Source: CAYURH01 sp964447105 (lineage in GTDB: Bacteria; Patescibacteriota; Saccharimonadia; Saccharimonadales; EFPC-124). Taken from it: DNA of 64,000 nt. Where the stretch lies: positions 1 through 64,000 of the forward strand of contig CAYURH010000002.1 of assembly GCA_964447105.1 (NCBI GenBank), read 5' to 3'. Each line of letters begins with the position of its first letter. Position 1 is the first letter of the stretch. Both the position numbers and the translations under genes were made by a program. Of this stretch, positions 1 through 7,737 are shown one piece after another. The notes under the pieces are model-generated. The model had not been told where the DNA came from and did not search any database. It was given only the letters and a program-made list of their open reading frames with translations.

Positions 1-905
1 ATATGCGTCGCGATAACGGCAAACTATACGGCCGCGGAGTCTATGACATGAAGGCCGCATGCGTCATATTGGCTGATGCTTTTTGCGAAATGGTCGACAA
101 AGTACCGTTTGCGCTCGGGCTCCAAATTGTTACCGACGAAGAAAACGCCGGCCGCGACGGAACGCTGCACCAGATCCAGCACGGCGTGCGGGCCGATTTT
201 GTGATATGCGGAGAATGCGGTCGTCACCCTTCTATGTTCGAAATTGCCAATGAAGCCAAAGGTATAGTGGTAGCCAAAATTCATTTTAAAGGTTCGACAT
301 CGCATGGAGCCTATCCATGGCAAGGCGACAACCCCGCTGCAAAAGCGGCGGAATTCATTCAATCCCTCCATACATACTACCCAATACCCACAGAGCCAGC
401 AGACCATACCACTATGACCGTCACTTCGCTCAGCGCCCAAGGCGCAGCACCCACCAAAACTCCTGGCGAGGCCTACATCACCCTCGATGCTCGCTATGTG
501 GCTGGTGACCCACATTTTATCGACAAGCCTACCTTTGAAGCGCACATTCGCGATATTGATGCCAGTGCGGAAGTTGTTGATTATATAGATTTTTCATCGC
601 CACTCTACACCCACCCGGGCGACGCTCTATTGCAAACACTCAAAACCGCCGCCGAGCGTATCGAGTGTAGCGACTTCACGCTCGTTCGCCGCCACGCCAC
701 CAGTGACGGCCGATTTTATGGCAACATTGGCACGTCAGCGTGCGAATTTGGTATCGCTGGCGAACATCAACACGGCGACGACGAGCATATCACCGTTGAC
801 GCATTTCGTAACTATCGAGCAACAGTCAATGAATTTTTGGGAGAGACAGCCAAACGTGAAGCAACCAGGCTGTCTACCGCCAAAAGCTCTGATCAAAAGG
901 GCTAA
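1..905 (+). CDS. M20 family metallopeptidase, 5'-truncated by window edge
   Basis: C-terminal 300 residues of an M20 peptidase (ArgE/DapE/CPG2 type), zinc enzymes that hydrolyse N-acyl or peptide bonds on small substrates. The metal-binding signature GRGVYDMK is at the start of the visible part, followed by TDEENAGRDGT, where the catalytic and metal-bridging Glu pair lies, and a late GEHQHGDDEHI segment matching the last metal-binding His region. In the family about 70 residues precede GRGxxDMK, so the first visible Met is internal and the gene starts outside the window. The substrate cannot be told from the sequence; succinyl-diaminopimelate desuccinylase, acetylornithine deacetylase and dipeptidase are all possible. 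Confidence 0.85.
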   Translation, partial: MRRDNGKLYGRGVYDMKAACVILADAFCEMVDKVPFALGLQIVTDEENAGRDGTLHQIQHGVRADFVICGECGRHPSMFEIANEAKGIVVAKIHFKGSTSHGAYPWQGDNPAAKAAEFIQSLHTYYPIPTEPADHTTMTVTSLSAQGAAPTKTPGEAYITLDARYVAGDPHFIDKPTFEAHIRDIDASAEVVDYIDFSSPLYTHPGDALLQTLKTAAERIECSDFTLVRRHATSDGRFYGNIGTSACEFGIAGEHQHGDDEHITVDAFRNYRATVNEFLGETAKREATRLSTAKSSDQKG

Positions 906-1034
906 CTGTTGGTGTCGTACGCTAAATGTAGCGTAGGTGTGGAAAACTTTATTGACCAGTCTGGGCGTTGATGCTATGCTGACGCTCAGTGATAAGGGAG
1001 AGCGTCTCCCAAAAAACACATAAGGAAGCTGTGA

Positions 1035-1544
1035 ATGTCTGAGTTACCCGAAAAACAAATAAAACGCCTCAAATCGCTCATCCAAGATGCGGAGATGAAT
1101 TTGGCGGCAGCAAAAGAGCTGCTTATTAGTTTGGTAGGCGACGACGAAATGGCAACTGGCCCGCGTCAAGAAGACGTAGCCGGTAAAGTAGTCGAAGGTG
1201 TGTTTGACGGCCAGAACATGATCGGCCCCGATGGCAAAACCTATCCCGTGCCTGCCAACTATGCCAGCAAATCCAAATTGGTAGAAGGCGACATACTCAA
1301 ACTAACTATCGCCGACGATGGCGGATTTATTTACAAACAGATTGGACCAGTAGCGCGCCGGCAGATTATTGGCACGCTGGTGCAGCATGAAGGCGCATTT
1401 TTTGTAGAAGCTGGCGGACGCGAATACCGCGTGTTGCTCGCTAGCGTGACGTATTTCAAAGCCAACTTGGGTGACCAAATCAGCATTATCGTACCCGAAG
1501 ACAATCGCGAAGCCGAATGGGCAGCGATCGAAGCAGCTTTGTAG
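1035..1544 (+). CDS. Conserved hypothetical protein with N-terminal helix and beta-rich C-terminus
   Basis: 169-residue cytoplasmic protein with no signal peptide. Residues 1-37 are charged and helical (a likely short coiled coil). The remainder is beta-rich with the run IGPDGKTYPVPANYASKS near residue 64 and a second similar segment near residue 110, suggesting two small barrel-like domains such as OB or TRAM folds. I recall similar proteins in other Patescibacteria but cannot assign a function. The start is supported by AAGGAAGCTG just upstream (AAGGA at 1022-1026). It stands alone between the peptidase gene and the RNA region. Confidence 0.75.
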   Translation: MSELPEKQIKRLKSLIQDAEMNLAAAKELLISLVGDDEMATGPRQEDVAGKVVEGVFDGQNMIGPDGKTYPVPANYASKSKLVEGDILKLTIADDGGFIYKQIGPVARRQIIGTLVQHEGAFFVEAGGREYRVLLASVTYFKANLGDQISIIVPEDNREAEWAAIEAAL

Positions 1545-1569
1545 ATCAACATTATTTGCATAAAATATC

Positions 1570-1598
1570 TTGCCAGAAATAGCACTTTCTGGTATGAT
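1570..1598 (+). promoter_or_regulatory. Sigma70-type promoter of candidate RNA 1
   Basis: The -35 TTGCCA (1570-1575) and -10 TATGAT (1593-1598) are separated by 17 nt. No coding start follows; a structured region ending in a strong terminator does. Three nt after the -10 comes AATTACAG, an octamer repeated at the same offset in the next promoter. Confidence 0.6.
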
Positions 1599-1603
1599 TC
1601 GAA

Positions 1604-1773
1604 TTACAGAAGCCTCGCATGCAAGGGGAAGAGCGAACGAGATTCGCAAGAATCAAAGTCGCTTTGTGCGTTTGGCTTCAGGAGTAGAAGTAGTCGTACG
1701 ACCGCAAGTCGCACCGCCGTAAACCTTCCTCCATCCGGTGGGGCCTTCGGGCCCCACCACCTACACCTTTTTG
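1604..1773 (+). ncRNA. Candidate structured RNA 1 (unassigned), rod-like 5' half plus terminator
   Basis: About 170 nt from the predicted start to a terminator. The 5' half folds into a nested hairpin: 1609-1614 with 1674-1679, 1616-1619 with 1667-1670, 1632-1636 with 1659-1663, and 1641-1645 with 1650-1654 capped by a GCAA tetraloop. It ends in a 9-bp stem 1737-1745/1750-1758 with a TTCG loop and a T-run. No ORF with a ribosome site lies in it. SRP RNA is expected upstream of dnaX in Bacillus-type gene orders, but the SRP apical motif is absent, and I could not match tmRNA or RNase P cores. Identity is open. Confidence 0.5.
1737..1773 (+). terminator. Intrinsic terminator, UUCG loop
   Basis: GGTGGGGCC pairs with GGCCCCACC around TTCG, and a CCTTTTT tract follows eight nt later. 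It closes candidate RNA 1. Confidence 0.8.
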
Positions 1774-1783
1774 CCTACTAAGC

Positions 1784-1812
1784 CCTCGGATCTCCGAGGT
1801 TGTTTTATTTTC
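1784..1812 (+). terminator. Second intrinsic terminator
   Basis: CCTCGGA pairs with TCCGAGG across a TC loop, followed by TTTGTTTTATTTT. It lies between the two candidate RNAs and would block read-through from the first into the second. Confidence 0.7.
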
Positions 1813-1818
1813 ACACTG

Positions 1819-1847
1819 TTGCACAAAAGGTCGTTATCTGATACCGT
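1819..1847 (+). promoter_or_regulatory. Promoter of candidate RNA 2
   Basis: The -35 TTGCAC (1819-1824), a 17-nt spacer and TACCGT (1842-1847) preceded by TGA, an extended -10. AATTACAG begins four nt after the -10, the same offset as in the promoter of RNA 1. Confidence 0.45.
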
Positions 1848-1852
1848 CAAAA

Positions 1853-2042
1853 TTACAGGGGCATGTGGACCGCGAAAGCAGCCCCACATAGGGTTTCGCG
1901 CACCCTCGGGCTCGCTTGGTCACGCGCACCCCGTAGAAACAGCGATCTGATAGACGGGACTTCCGTAGATCGCTAATTCCTTAACGGACGTTTCCCCCGT
2001 CCGCCCATGGTGAGGGCTCCGGCCCTCACCATTCTACTTTTT
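1853..2042 (+). ncRNA. Candidate structured RNA 2 (unassigned)
   Basis: About 190 nt with several local stems: TGTGG/CCACA around GCGAAAGC near 1864-1890; a 7-bp stem starting GCGATCT near 1951, enclosing ACGG...CCGT; and CGGACG/CGTCCG (1985-1990/1998-2003) with a 7-nt loop. It ends in an 11-bp terminator. GAAAGCAGCC resembles the 3' side of the SRP RNA apical loop, and the position upstream of dnaX is where scRNA lies in Bacillus, but the matching 5' side is missing. SRP, 6S or a lineage-specific RNA are all possible. Confidence 0.45.
2007..2042 (+). terminator. Intrinsic terminator, UCCG loop
   Basis: ATGGTGAGGGC (2007-2017) pairs perfectly with GCCCTCACCAT (2022-2032) around TCCG, followed by TCTACTTTTT. 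It resembles the terminator of candidate RNA 1 in sequence (GGTGxGGxC). Confidence 0.85.
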
Positions 2043-2134
2043 AGAGCCAAAATTTGGTTCTTTATATGCCCATTGGCCCACCCAAATAATAGTTTTCATG
2101 TACGGTCAATGTGGCGCTGGTGAGACGAGCAGCA

Positions 2135-2140
2135 TATACT
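2135..2140 (+). promoter_or_regulatory. -10 element of dnaX
   Basis: TATACT ends 10 nt before the dnaX ATG, predicting a leader of only about 3-4 nt. There is no Shine-Dalgarno. Confidence 0.45.
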
Positions 2141-2150
2141 AGACTTACGC

Positions 2151-3632
2151 ATGGGACAGGCATTATATCGCAAGTATCGCTCGCGCGCTTTTGGGGAGGT
2201 GATCGGGCAAGAACACATTACAGACACGCTACAGCGAGCGCTGAAGGCGGGGCGGATTAATCATGCCTATTTGTTGACTGGCCCGCACGGCGTAGGCAAA
2301 ACAAGTATTGCGCGCATTTTGGCATTCATGATCAATGAATTGCCATATAGCGACACACCACACCTCGATATTATCGAAATCGATGCCGCTAGCAATCGCC
2401 GCATCGACGATATCCGCGATTTGCGCGAAAAAGTACACATTGCCCCGGTCAGCGCCAAATACAAAGTGTATATCATCGACGAAGTACATATGCTCACTGG
2501 TGAAAGTTTTAATGCGCTGCTTAAAACGCTAGAAGAGCCACCTAGTCATGTGGTATTTATTTTGGCTACCACCGAAGTGCACAAACTACCAGCCACTATC
2601 ATCAGTCGCACGCAACGCTTTACATTCAAACCAGCCGAGCGCACTAAAATCGCAGCGCACTTACGCGATATTGCCAGCAAAGAAGACATTAAAATCACCA
2701 ACGAAGCATTGGATTTAATTGCCGAACACAGCGAAGGTAGTTTTCGCGACAGTGTCAGTTTGCTCGACCAATTAGTGCACACATCGGCTGGCGAAATTAC
2801 TGCCCAGGACGTATCACACACACTCGGTTTAGCGCCGCAAGCCGCCATCGACGCTTTAGCAAGCGCGCTCAGCAACAAGAGTACGCAAGATGCACTGACA
2901 GCCGTGCGCCACGCTCAAGAAACCATGACCAACACAGCCACTGTAGTGTCGCAATTGGCGCGACGCCTCAACGACATCGCACCCAAGCAGCACGAGCTCT
3001 ACACACTCATCAACCAACTGGTAGATGTACCACGAGCCTATATGCCTGATCTCAAATTTATGTCCACTATCATGACATATGTTGGCGACGACACTTCAGC
3101 CAAATCAGCCGAGCACAAAGACAAAGAATCAAAACACGTACAACCCCTGGCCGCCGCGCCAACATTCACCGCCAGCACACCCATAGCCGAAGTCAAAGCC
3201 GTACAGAAACAAAAAGCCATCGAAAAAACACAGGCCGACACCCCACCACCAAAGCCCGCCACGCCTGATCCGGTAGCCGAAATCCCTTTGACCGGCTTCG
3301 ATCTCACCCAATGGGCCGCCGTGCTCAGCGCTGTCAAAAAAGCCAGCCCGCCGCTCTACAGTGTAGCCAAACAAGCCATGCCTGTTTTCGACGAGCCCAA
3401 TAATACATTGGTGCTGAAATTTAAATACCAACTACATGGCAAAAAATTAGATGATGTCAAACAAAAGGCCCACCTGAGCACCATTCTGCAAGGCGTACTC
3501 GGCGCCACGCCAGTGATCAAAATCGACATCGACAAAACCGCTCAAGCCCCCAATGTGGCCGTGGATGCAGCTGTTTCTTCAGTTGCTGCTATCATGGGTG
3601 GAGGAGAAGTAGTGGATGCCGAAGCAATCTGA
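2151..3632 (+). CDS. dnaX: DNA polymerase III subunit gamma/tau, lacking the zinc module
   Basis: Clamp-loader ATPase of the replisome. The AAA+ core has Walker A GPHGVGKTS at residues 44-52, the DEVHML Walker B box, the NALLKTLEEPP segment and a sensor-1-like FILATTE. The family normally carries a four-cysteine zinc module between the Walker A helix and IEIDAAS; here that stretch is reduced to about a dozen residues with no cysteine, so the module is cleanly deleted. After the lid and collar domains comes a Pro/Ala/Lys-rich linker near residues 330-375 and a C-terminal domain that could contact DnaB or the polymerase. Its 3' end overlaps dnaB by 17 nt, so translation is probably coupled. Confidence 0.96.
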   Translation: MGQALYRKYRSRAFGEVIGQEHITDTLQRALKAGRINHAYLLTGPHGVGKTSIARILAFMINELPYSDTPHLDIIEIDAASNRRIDDIRDLREKVHIAPVSAKYKVYIIDEVHMLTGESFNALLKTLEEPPSHVVFILATTEVHKLPATIISRTQRFTFKPAERTKIAAHLRDIASKEDIKITNEALDLIAEHSEGSFRDSVSLLDQLVHTSAGEITAQDVSHTLGLAPQAAIDALASALSNKSTQDALTAVRHAQETMTNTATVVSQLARRLNDIAPKQHELYTLINQLVDVPRAYMPDLKFMSTIMTYVGDDTSAKSAEHKDKESKHVQPLAAAPTFTASTPIAEVKAVQKQKAIEKTQADTPPPKPATPDPVAEIPLTGFDLTQWAAVLSAVKKASPPLYSVAKQAMPVFDEPNNTLVLKFKYQLHGKKLDDVKQKAHLSTILQGVLGATPVIKIDIDKTAQAPNVAVDAAVSSVAAIMGGGEVVDAEAI

Positions 3633-5010
3633 CAAACCAACTGCCGACAAAAAGCCGCGCGACCCCAAACTACCCGAAGGTAAAATCCCACCCCAAAACC
3701 TCGATGCCGAGGTGAGTATATTGGGTGCAGTACTGATTGATGATGATGTGCTCACACGGGTGAGCGACAAACTAGCTGATGATGATTTCTACGACCATCG
3801 CCACGAATTGATCTTTGGCGCTATGCTGCGCCTTTATGAACGCCATAAACCTGTCGATTTACTGACGCTTACCGACGAACTGAAGAAAAAAGACGAACTG
3901 GCCGATGCCGGTGGAGCCGAGTATATCACCGAGCTCAGCAACCAAGTGCCCACCGCCGCCCACGCCGAGCATTACGCCGATATCATTGCCCAAAACGCCA
4001 TGCGCCGCCGGCTGATTGCCGCGTCGGCTCGCATAGCCGAACTGGGATTCGATGAAGCCAAAAACGTAGACGAACTACTTGAAAACGCCGAAGCGCATCT
4101 ATTCACCGTCTCCGACAAAAGCTTGCGCCAAGACTTGACCAGCCTGGAGCAGATCCTAACCGAAAGCTTCGACCGCATGGAAGAGCTGCATCGCGACAAA
4201 TCCAAAATCCGCGGCGTCAAAACCGGTTATCGCGATATGGATAATTTGCTGGCAGGCTTCCAGCGCTCCGACCTCATTGTCTTGGCCGCCCGTCCAGCCA
4301 TGGGTAAGTCCACATTTGCACTGAACATTGCACACAACATTGCTGTGCAAGAAAAACAGGCCGTGCTGGTATTTAGCCTCGAGATGAGCAAAGAGCAGCT
4401 GGTCGACCGTATGCTGGCCGACGAAGCAGGCGTAGACGCCTGGAATATTCGTACCGGCAACCTGAGTGATGATGATTTCGAACGCTTATCCAACGCCATG
4501 GGCGTACTCGCTGAAGCGCCGATATTTATCGATGACACCCCCGGCGTGAGCGTGCTCGAAATGCGCACCAAAGCCCGCCGCGCCGCCCACGAACACCCGC
4601 TGGGCATGATTGTGGTGGACTATTTGCAGCTTATGAGCGGCAGCGGCAAAGGCTACGGCGACAACCGCGTGCAAGAAATTTCTGAGATCTCACGTGGCCT
4701 CAAACTTGTGGCTCGCGAACTCAACGTACCAGTGCTCGCTCTGTCGCAGCTCAGTCGTTCGGTCGAAAACCGTAATCCGCCACATCCGCAACTGAGTGAC
4801 TTACGCGAATCTGGTTCCATTGAGCAAGATGCCGACATTGTGATGTTCCTGTACCGCGAAGATTACTACAACCCCGAAACCGATCGCACTCACGTCACGG
4901 ACGTCATGGTCAAAAAACATCGTAACGGCCCCACGGGCAATGTGGAATTATATTTCCACCCGGAACGGCTCAAATTCTTGTCGCTCGACAAAAAACGAAA
5001 CGAAGCATAA
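3616..5010 (+). CDS. dnaB: Replicative DNA helicase DnaB
   Basis: Hexameric 5'-3' helicase that unwinds the fork. The N-terminal helical domain (residues about 20-125, beginning PPQNLDAEVSILGAVLID) is followed by a linker helix and the RecA-like motor with Walker A ARPAMGKST, Walker B MIVVDYLQLM, the QISEISR-type helix and the ALSQLSRSVENR sensor region. Length 464 residues is usual for the family. The start lies inside the end of dnaX in another frame, GGAGGAG precedes it, and no intein is present. It is directly followed by a membrane transferase rather than another replication gene. Confidence 0.97.
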   Translation: MPKQSDKPTADKKPRDPKLPEGKIPPQNLDAEVSILGAVLIDDDVLTRVSDKLADDDFYDHRHELIFGAMLRLYERHKPVDLLTLTDELKKKDELADAGGAEYITELSNQVPTAAHAEHYADIIAQNAMRRRLIAASARIAELGFDEAKNVDELLENAEAHLFTVSDKSLRQDLTSLEQILTESFDRMEELHRDKSKIRGVKTGYRDMDNLLAGFQRSDLIVLAARPAMGKSTFALNIAHNIAVQEKQAVLVFSLEMSKEQLVDRMLADEAGVDAWNIRTGNLSDDDFERLSNAMGVLAEAPIFIDDTPGVSVLEMRTKARRAAHEHPLGMIVVDYLQLMSGSGKGYGDNRVQEISEISRGLKLVARELNVPVLALSQLSRSVENRNPPHPQLSDLRESGSIEQDADIVMFLYREDYYNPETDRTHVTDVMVKKHRNGPTGNVELYFHPERLKFLSLDKKRNEA

Positions 5011-5022
5011 GCCCACATGCGG

Positions 5023-5028
5023 TATACT
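5023..5028 (+). promoter_or_regulatory. -10 element before the membrane transferase gene
   Basis: TATACT lies 11 nt before the ATG at 5040 in the short gap after dnaB. No Shine-Dalgarno is visible, so a very short leader is likely. Confidence 0.35.
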
Positions 5029-5039
5029 ACATATAACAT

Positions 5040-6509
5040 ATGATGATCCGGCCAATTTCAGAGTGGACACTGTACAAATGGCGATTTGGGCTGGCGTATA
5101 CGCTAGTAGTATTGCTTGGTGTTGGTTTGCTCACCCTGGTGTGGGATACGGTGCCGCCCGGTATGAGCGCCAGTGAAACGCAGAGCATCATTACGTCGCA
5201 CGCACTGTCACTGCAGGAATTACCAACAAATATCATCGACCTGCCGTATCATCTGCTCCAAAAAGCAAGTGTATGGTGGTTTGGTGTATCGCCCATGGGT
5301 GTGCGGCTGCCGTCGCTCATATTTGGTGTGTTGGCGGCTATCTGCCTCGCCTTGCTACTGCGCCGCTGGTTCCGACACAACATGGCGGTGCTAACGGCAG
5401 TGTTGGCTATCAATACAGCGTGGTTTTTGAGCGTGGCGCGTCTCGGCACGCCCGCGGTCATGATTGTATTTTGGACGAGTTTGATTCTGCTCGCCGCCAC
5501 CTACATTTCCCAGCAGACACCGCACTGGAAATGGTGGAAAGTAGCCTTTGCATTCGCCGTAGCGCTTTCGCTCTACACGCCTTTTATGGTGTATTTGTTT
5601 GCGGCAGCTATCATTGCCTCCACGCTGCAACCACATTTGCGTTATCTCATCAACGAAGGCAGCAAATACCATATCACTCTTGGAACATTTCTGTTTTTGC
5701 TCGTGCTTGCGCCGCTGGCGTGGGGGATATACAAAGAGCCATCGCAGATTGCTGCGCTGTTAGCCGTGCCGTTGCAATTACCAGGGCCGCTTGATTTTGG
5801 TAAAAACTTGTTGCAAGCTGCAAGCAACCTCGCGAATCCGTACGCGCCGCATATTGGCGAAAACGTATTGCCACTCCTCAGCCTGCCCATGGTGGCGTTG
5901 CTACTGGCCGGCGCCGTGCGACTGCTGCGCCATTCGTACGCGGTGCGTTCATATGTATTGCTTATCTGGGCCGCGTTGCTGGTGCCGATTGTAGGGTTTA
6001 ATCCCACACAGCTCACTGTGCTACTGGTGCCGGCGGTGCTAGTGATGGCGATAGGTTTGGATTTGCTGATTCGCTATTGGTACCGGTTATTCCCGCGCAA
6101 CCCGTATGCACGATTTTTTGGCATCTTGCCGCTGAGCGCACTGGTTGTCGCTGTGGTGAGCCTCAACTACAATCACTATTTCTACGGCATGCTCTACAGC
6201 CCTGACGCCACACAAGCATTTAATCGTGATCCATTTTTGGCGCAAAGCCAAGTTGCAAACACCAAAGGTTCTGCTGACCTCAACCTAGTCGTGGCCCCCA
6301 AAGACGCGCCGATCTATCAAATTGTGACCGAAAAGCGCCCCCACACCAAAATCGTTGATCCTACCATGGCCGACACCACCACCGGCGACTGGCTGATTGC
6401 CGAAGATCAACTGTCGAGCGTGGGTGCCAAACCCACTGATCAAGCCGATAAACTATTGGTGACCGATACCGCCCAAAACGCCCTGCGCTTCCGCCTGTAC
6501 GACCGCTGA
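5040..6509 (+). CDS. Polytopic membrane glycosyltransferase-like protein (ArnT/PMT type)
   Basis: 489 residues with a short cytoplasmic N-terminus, about ten hydrophobic segments and a soluble C-terminal tail of about 110 residues. The first periplasmic loop contains SASETQS, where the catalytic acidic residue of GT-C enzymes is expected, and GVRLPSLIFGVLAAI follows, typical of ArnT/PMT_2 proteins that transfer a lipid-linked sugar onto lipid or protein. The donor and acceptor are unknown. It is squeezed between dnaB and ybaB but appears to have its own promoter. An unrelated polytopic membrane protein cannot be excluded. Confidence 0.75.
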   Translation: MMIRPISEWTLYKWRFGLAYTLVVLLGVGLLTLVWDTVPPGMSASETQSIITSHALSLQELPTNIIDLPYHLLQKASVWWFGVSPMGVRLPSLIFGVLAAICLALLLRRWFRHNMAVLTAVLAINTAWFLSVARLGTPAVMIVFWTSLILLAATYISQQTPHWKWWKVAFAFAVALSLYTPFMVYLFAAAIIASTLQPHLRYLINEGSKYHITLGTFLFLLVLAPLAWGIYKEPSQIAALLAVPLQLPGPLDFGKNLLQAASNLANPYAPHIGENVLPLLSLPMVALLLAGAVRLLRHSYAVRSYVLLIWAALLVPIVGFNPTQLTVLLVPAVLVMAIGLDLLIRYWYRLFPRNPYARFFGILPLSALVVAVVSLNYNHYFYGMLYSPDATQAFNRDPFLAQSQVANTKGSADLNLVVAPKDAPIYQIVTEKRPHTKIVDPTMADTTTGDWLIAEDQLSSVGAKPTDQADKLLVTDTAQNALRFRLYDR

Positions 6510-6518
6510 TCGGTAAGA

Positions 6519-6524
6519 TATAAT
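6519..6524 (+). promoter_or_regulatory. -10 element of ybaB-recR
   Basis: A perfect TATAAT is followed by AAGGAG (6533-6538), 8 nt before the ybaB ATG. ybaB and recR therefore probably form a separate leadered transcript. Confidence 0.5.
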
Positions 6525-6546
6525 TGAGAAACAAGGAGATTTACCC

Positions 6547-6834
6547 ATGCTTAATCAAGCCAAAATGCTGATGAAAATCAAGAAAGCCCAGAAAGAACTC
6601 GCCAACGAGATTATCGAAATCGAAGCCGGCGACGGTGCTGTGCTAGTGCGCATCACTGGTGAACAAAAAATCAAAAAGATCCAGATCGACCCCGAACGCG
6701 TAGACCTAGACGATATCGCCGAGCTAGAACGCTGGATCGAGAGCGCCATCAAAGAAGCTATTTCTCGCTCGCAACAAGTCGCGGCCGAAAAAATGAAGCC
6801 GCTCATGGGCAGCTTGGGTAGCCTCGGGCTCTAG
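6547..6834 (+). CDS. ybaB: YbaB/EbfC family nucleoid-associated protein
   Basis: 95-residue dimeric DNA-binding protein. It has the family pattern of an N-terminal helix beginning MLNQAKMLMKIKKAQKEL, a central three-stranded sheet containing VRITGEQKIKKIQIDPERVD, and a long C-terminal helix (LERWIESAIKEAISRSQQ) ending in LGSLGL. The ybaB-recR pair is widely conserved beside dnaX, as seen here with two inserted genes. recR starts 5 nt after the stop. A good AAGGAG site decides the start. Confidence 0.93.
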   Translation: MLNQAKMLMKIKKAQKELANEIIEIEAGDGAVLVRITGEQKIKKIQIDPERVDLDDIAELERWIESAIKEAISRSQQVAAEKMKPLMGSLGSLGL

Positions 6835-6839
6835 GTGCT

Positions 6840-7451
6840 ATGGCGAGCATTTTGCCCCATGCCTTGCTGCATTTGATTGACGAGCTGGGGAATTTGCCGG
6901 GTGTTGGTCCGCGCACGGCCGAACGCTATGCGTATGATTTGCTGCGGCGCGATCCGTCGGTGGGCAACAAATTAGCTACCGCCATCGCGCACCTGCACGC
7001 CAATGTAGCCTATTGCCCCAAAACATTTGCCCTCATCGAAAAAGGGCAGGAATTATCACCACTCTACACCGACCCTGATCGCGACAAAACCGTCGTCGCA
7101 GTTGTCGAGGAGCCGCTCGATGTGGTGGCTCTGGAGCGCACCGCGCTGTTCAAAGGTACATATCATGTACTCGGCGGTGTGATCTCGCCCATAGATGACA
7201 TTGGACCCGAGCAATTGCACATCCCCGAACTACTGCAGCGCATTCAAGACGACGGGGTGAAAGAAATCATTTTGGCGACCAACGCCAGCGTGGAAGGGGA
7301 GTCAACGGCGCTCTACCTGCAGCGTCAGATTGGCGACCAACCCAACGTAAAGATTACCCGCTTGGCGCGCGGTTTGCCCGTAGGCGTGGATCTAGAATAT
7401 GCCGATCAGATCACGCTGAGTCACGCGCTTGAGGGTCGGCAAAATATCTAG
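6840..7451 (+). CDS. recR: Recombination protein RecR with degenerate zinc finger
   Basis: Ring-forming partner of RecF/RecO that loads RecA at gaps. Residues 15-37 hold the helix-hairpin-helix ELGNLPGVGPRTAERYA. The Toprim domain (VVEEPLDVVALE, then LGGVISPIDDIGP, then ATNASVEGESTALYL) is intact, and the C-terminal TRLARGLPVGVDLEYAD segment matches the family. The usual four-cysteine zinc finger between the two is lost: only Cys59 remains and the region reads EKGQELSPLYTDPDRDK. Such loss also affects DnaX a few kilobases upstream. The rest is full length at 203 residues. Confidence 0.93.
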   Translation: MASILPHALLHLIDELGNLPGVGPRTAERYAYDLLRRDPSVGNKLATAIAHLHANVAYCPKTFALIEKGQELSPLYTDPDRDKTVVAVVEEPLDVVALERTALFKGTYHVLGGVISPIDDIGPEQLHIPELLQRIQDDGVKEIILATNASVEGESTALYLQRQIGDQPNVKITRLARGLPVGVDLEYADQITLSHALEGRQNI

Positions 7452-7472
7452 CCGCTCACCTCTCAGTAAATA

Positions 7473-7501
7473 TTGCTATTTTATTGTACTTATGCTATAA
7501 T
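7473..7501 (+). promoter_or_regulatory. Sigma70 promoter with extended -10
   Basis: TTGCTA (7473-7478), 17 nt, TATAAT (7496-7501) preceded by TGC. It drives the small membrane protein gene at 7538. Confidence 0.8.
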
Positions 7502-7537
7502 CTCAAAGTCCAGCAAACCGAGCCCTAAGGAGCTCCG

Positions 7538-7669
7538 ATGTTTGGAAAGATGCCGTGGTTGTTCCCCGCCGTTCTAGCGATCATCGCGATCATCGCATTC
7601 ACCACGCTTGTCTACAGCACGGTGCATGGTCGCTTCGATCTGGTGAACAACTCCATCAGCGGTCGCTAA
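7538..7669 (+). CDS. 43-residue single-pass membrane protein
   Basis: A small gene with a consensus promoter, AAGGAG at 7527-7532 with 5-nt spacing, and a stem-loop after the stop, so it is very probably expressed. The product starts MFGKMPWLFPAVLAI; residues about 7-27 form one hydrophobic helix, followed by a short polar tail ending NNSISGR. The function is unknown. Third positions are GC-rich compared with flanking genes, like the other leadered cassettes of the window. Small toxin, membrane chaperone or regulator are possible readings without direct support. Confidence 0.7.
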   Translation: MFGKMPWLFPAVLAIIAIIAFTTLVYSTVHGRFDLVNNSISGR

Positions 7670-7678
7670 CGCGACCAA

Positions 7679-7713
7679 GGATAGGGGTGTCACATCGACG
7701 TGCACCCCTATCC
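7679..7713 (+). terminator. Stem-loop after the small membrane protein gene
   Basis: GGATAGGGGTG pairs with CACCCCTATCC (11 bp, 13-nt loop). The T-run is missing, so it may act as a weak terminator or an mRNA 3' end stabiliser. Confidence 0.5.
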
Positions 7714-7721
7714 AAGAAATC

Positions 7722-7730
7722 TGTTACAAT
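7722..7730 (+). promoter_or_regulatory. Extended -10 of the DHH phosphoesterase gene (leaderless)
   Basis: TGT followed by TACAAT, then 7 nt to the ATG. Transcription should begin at or next to the start codon; there is no ribosome site. Confidence 0.6.
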
Positions 7731-7737
7731 ATAACAG

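Noticed and set aside
1738..1950. 70-codon ORF across terminators in the RNA region
   Set aside because: It crosses two strong terminators and a promoter and has no ribosome site.
1604..2042. tmRNA, RNase P RNA or SRP RNA in the dnaX upstream gap
   Set aside because: None of the diagnostic cores were found: no tag ORF ending in LAA or tRNA-like end, no GAGGAAAGTCC-type P4 core, and only half of the SRP apical loop. Left as unassigned RNAs.
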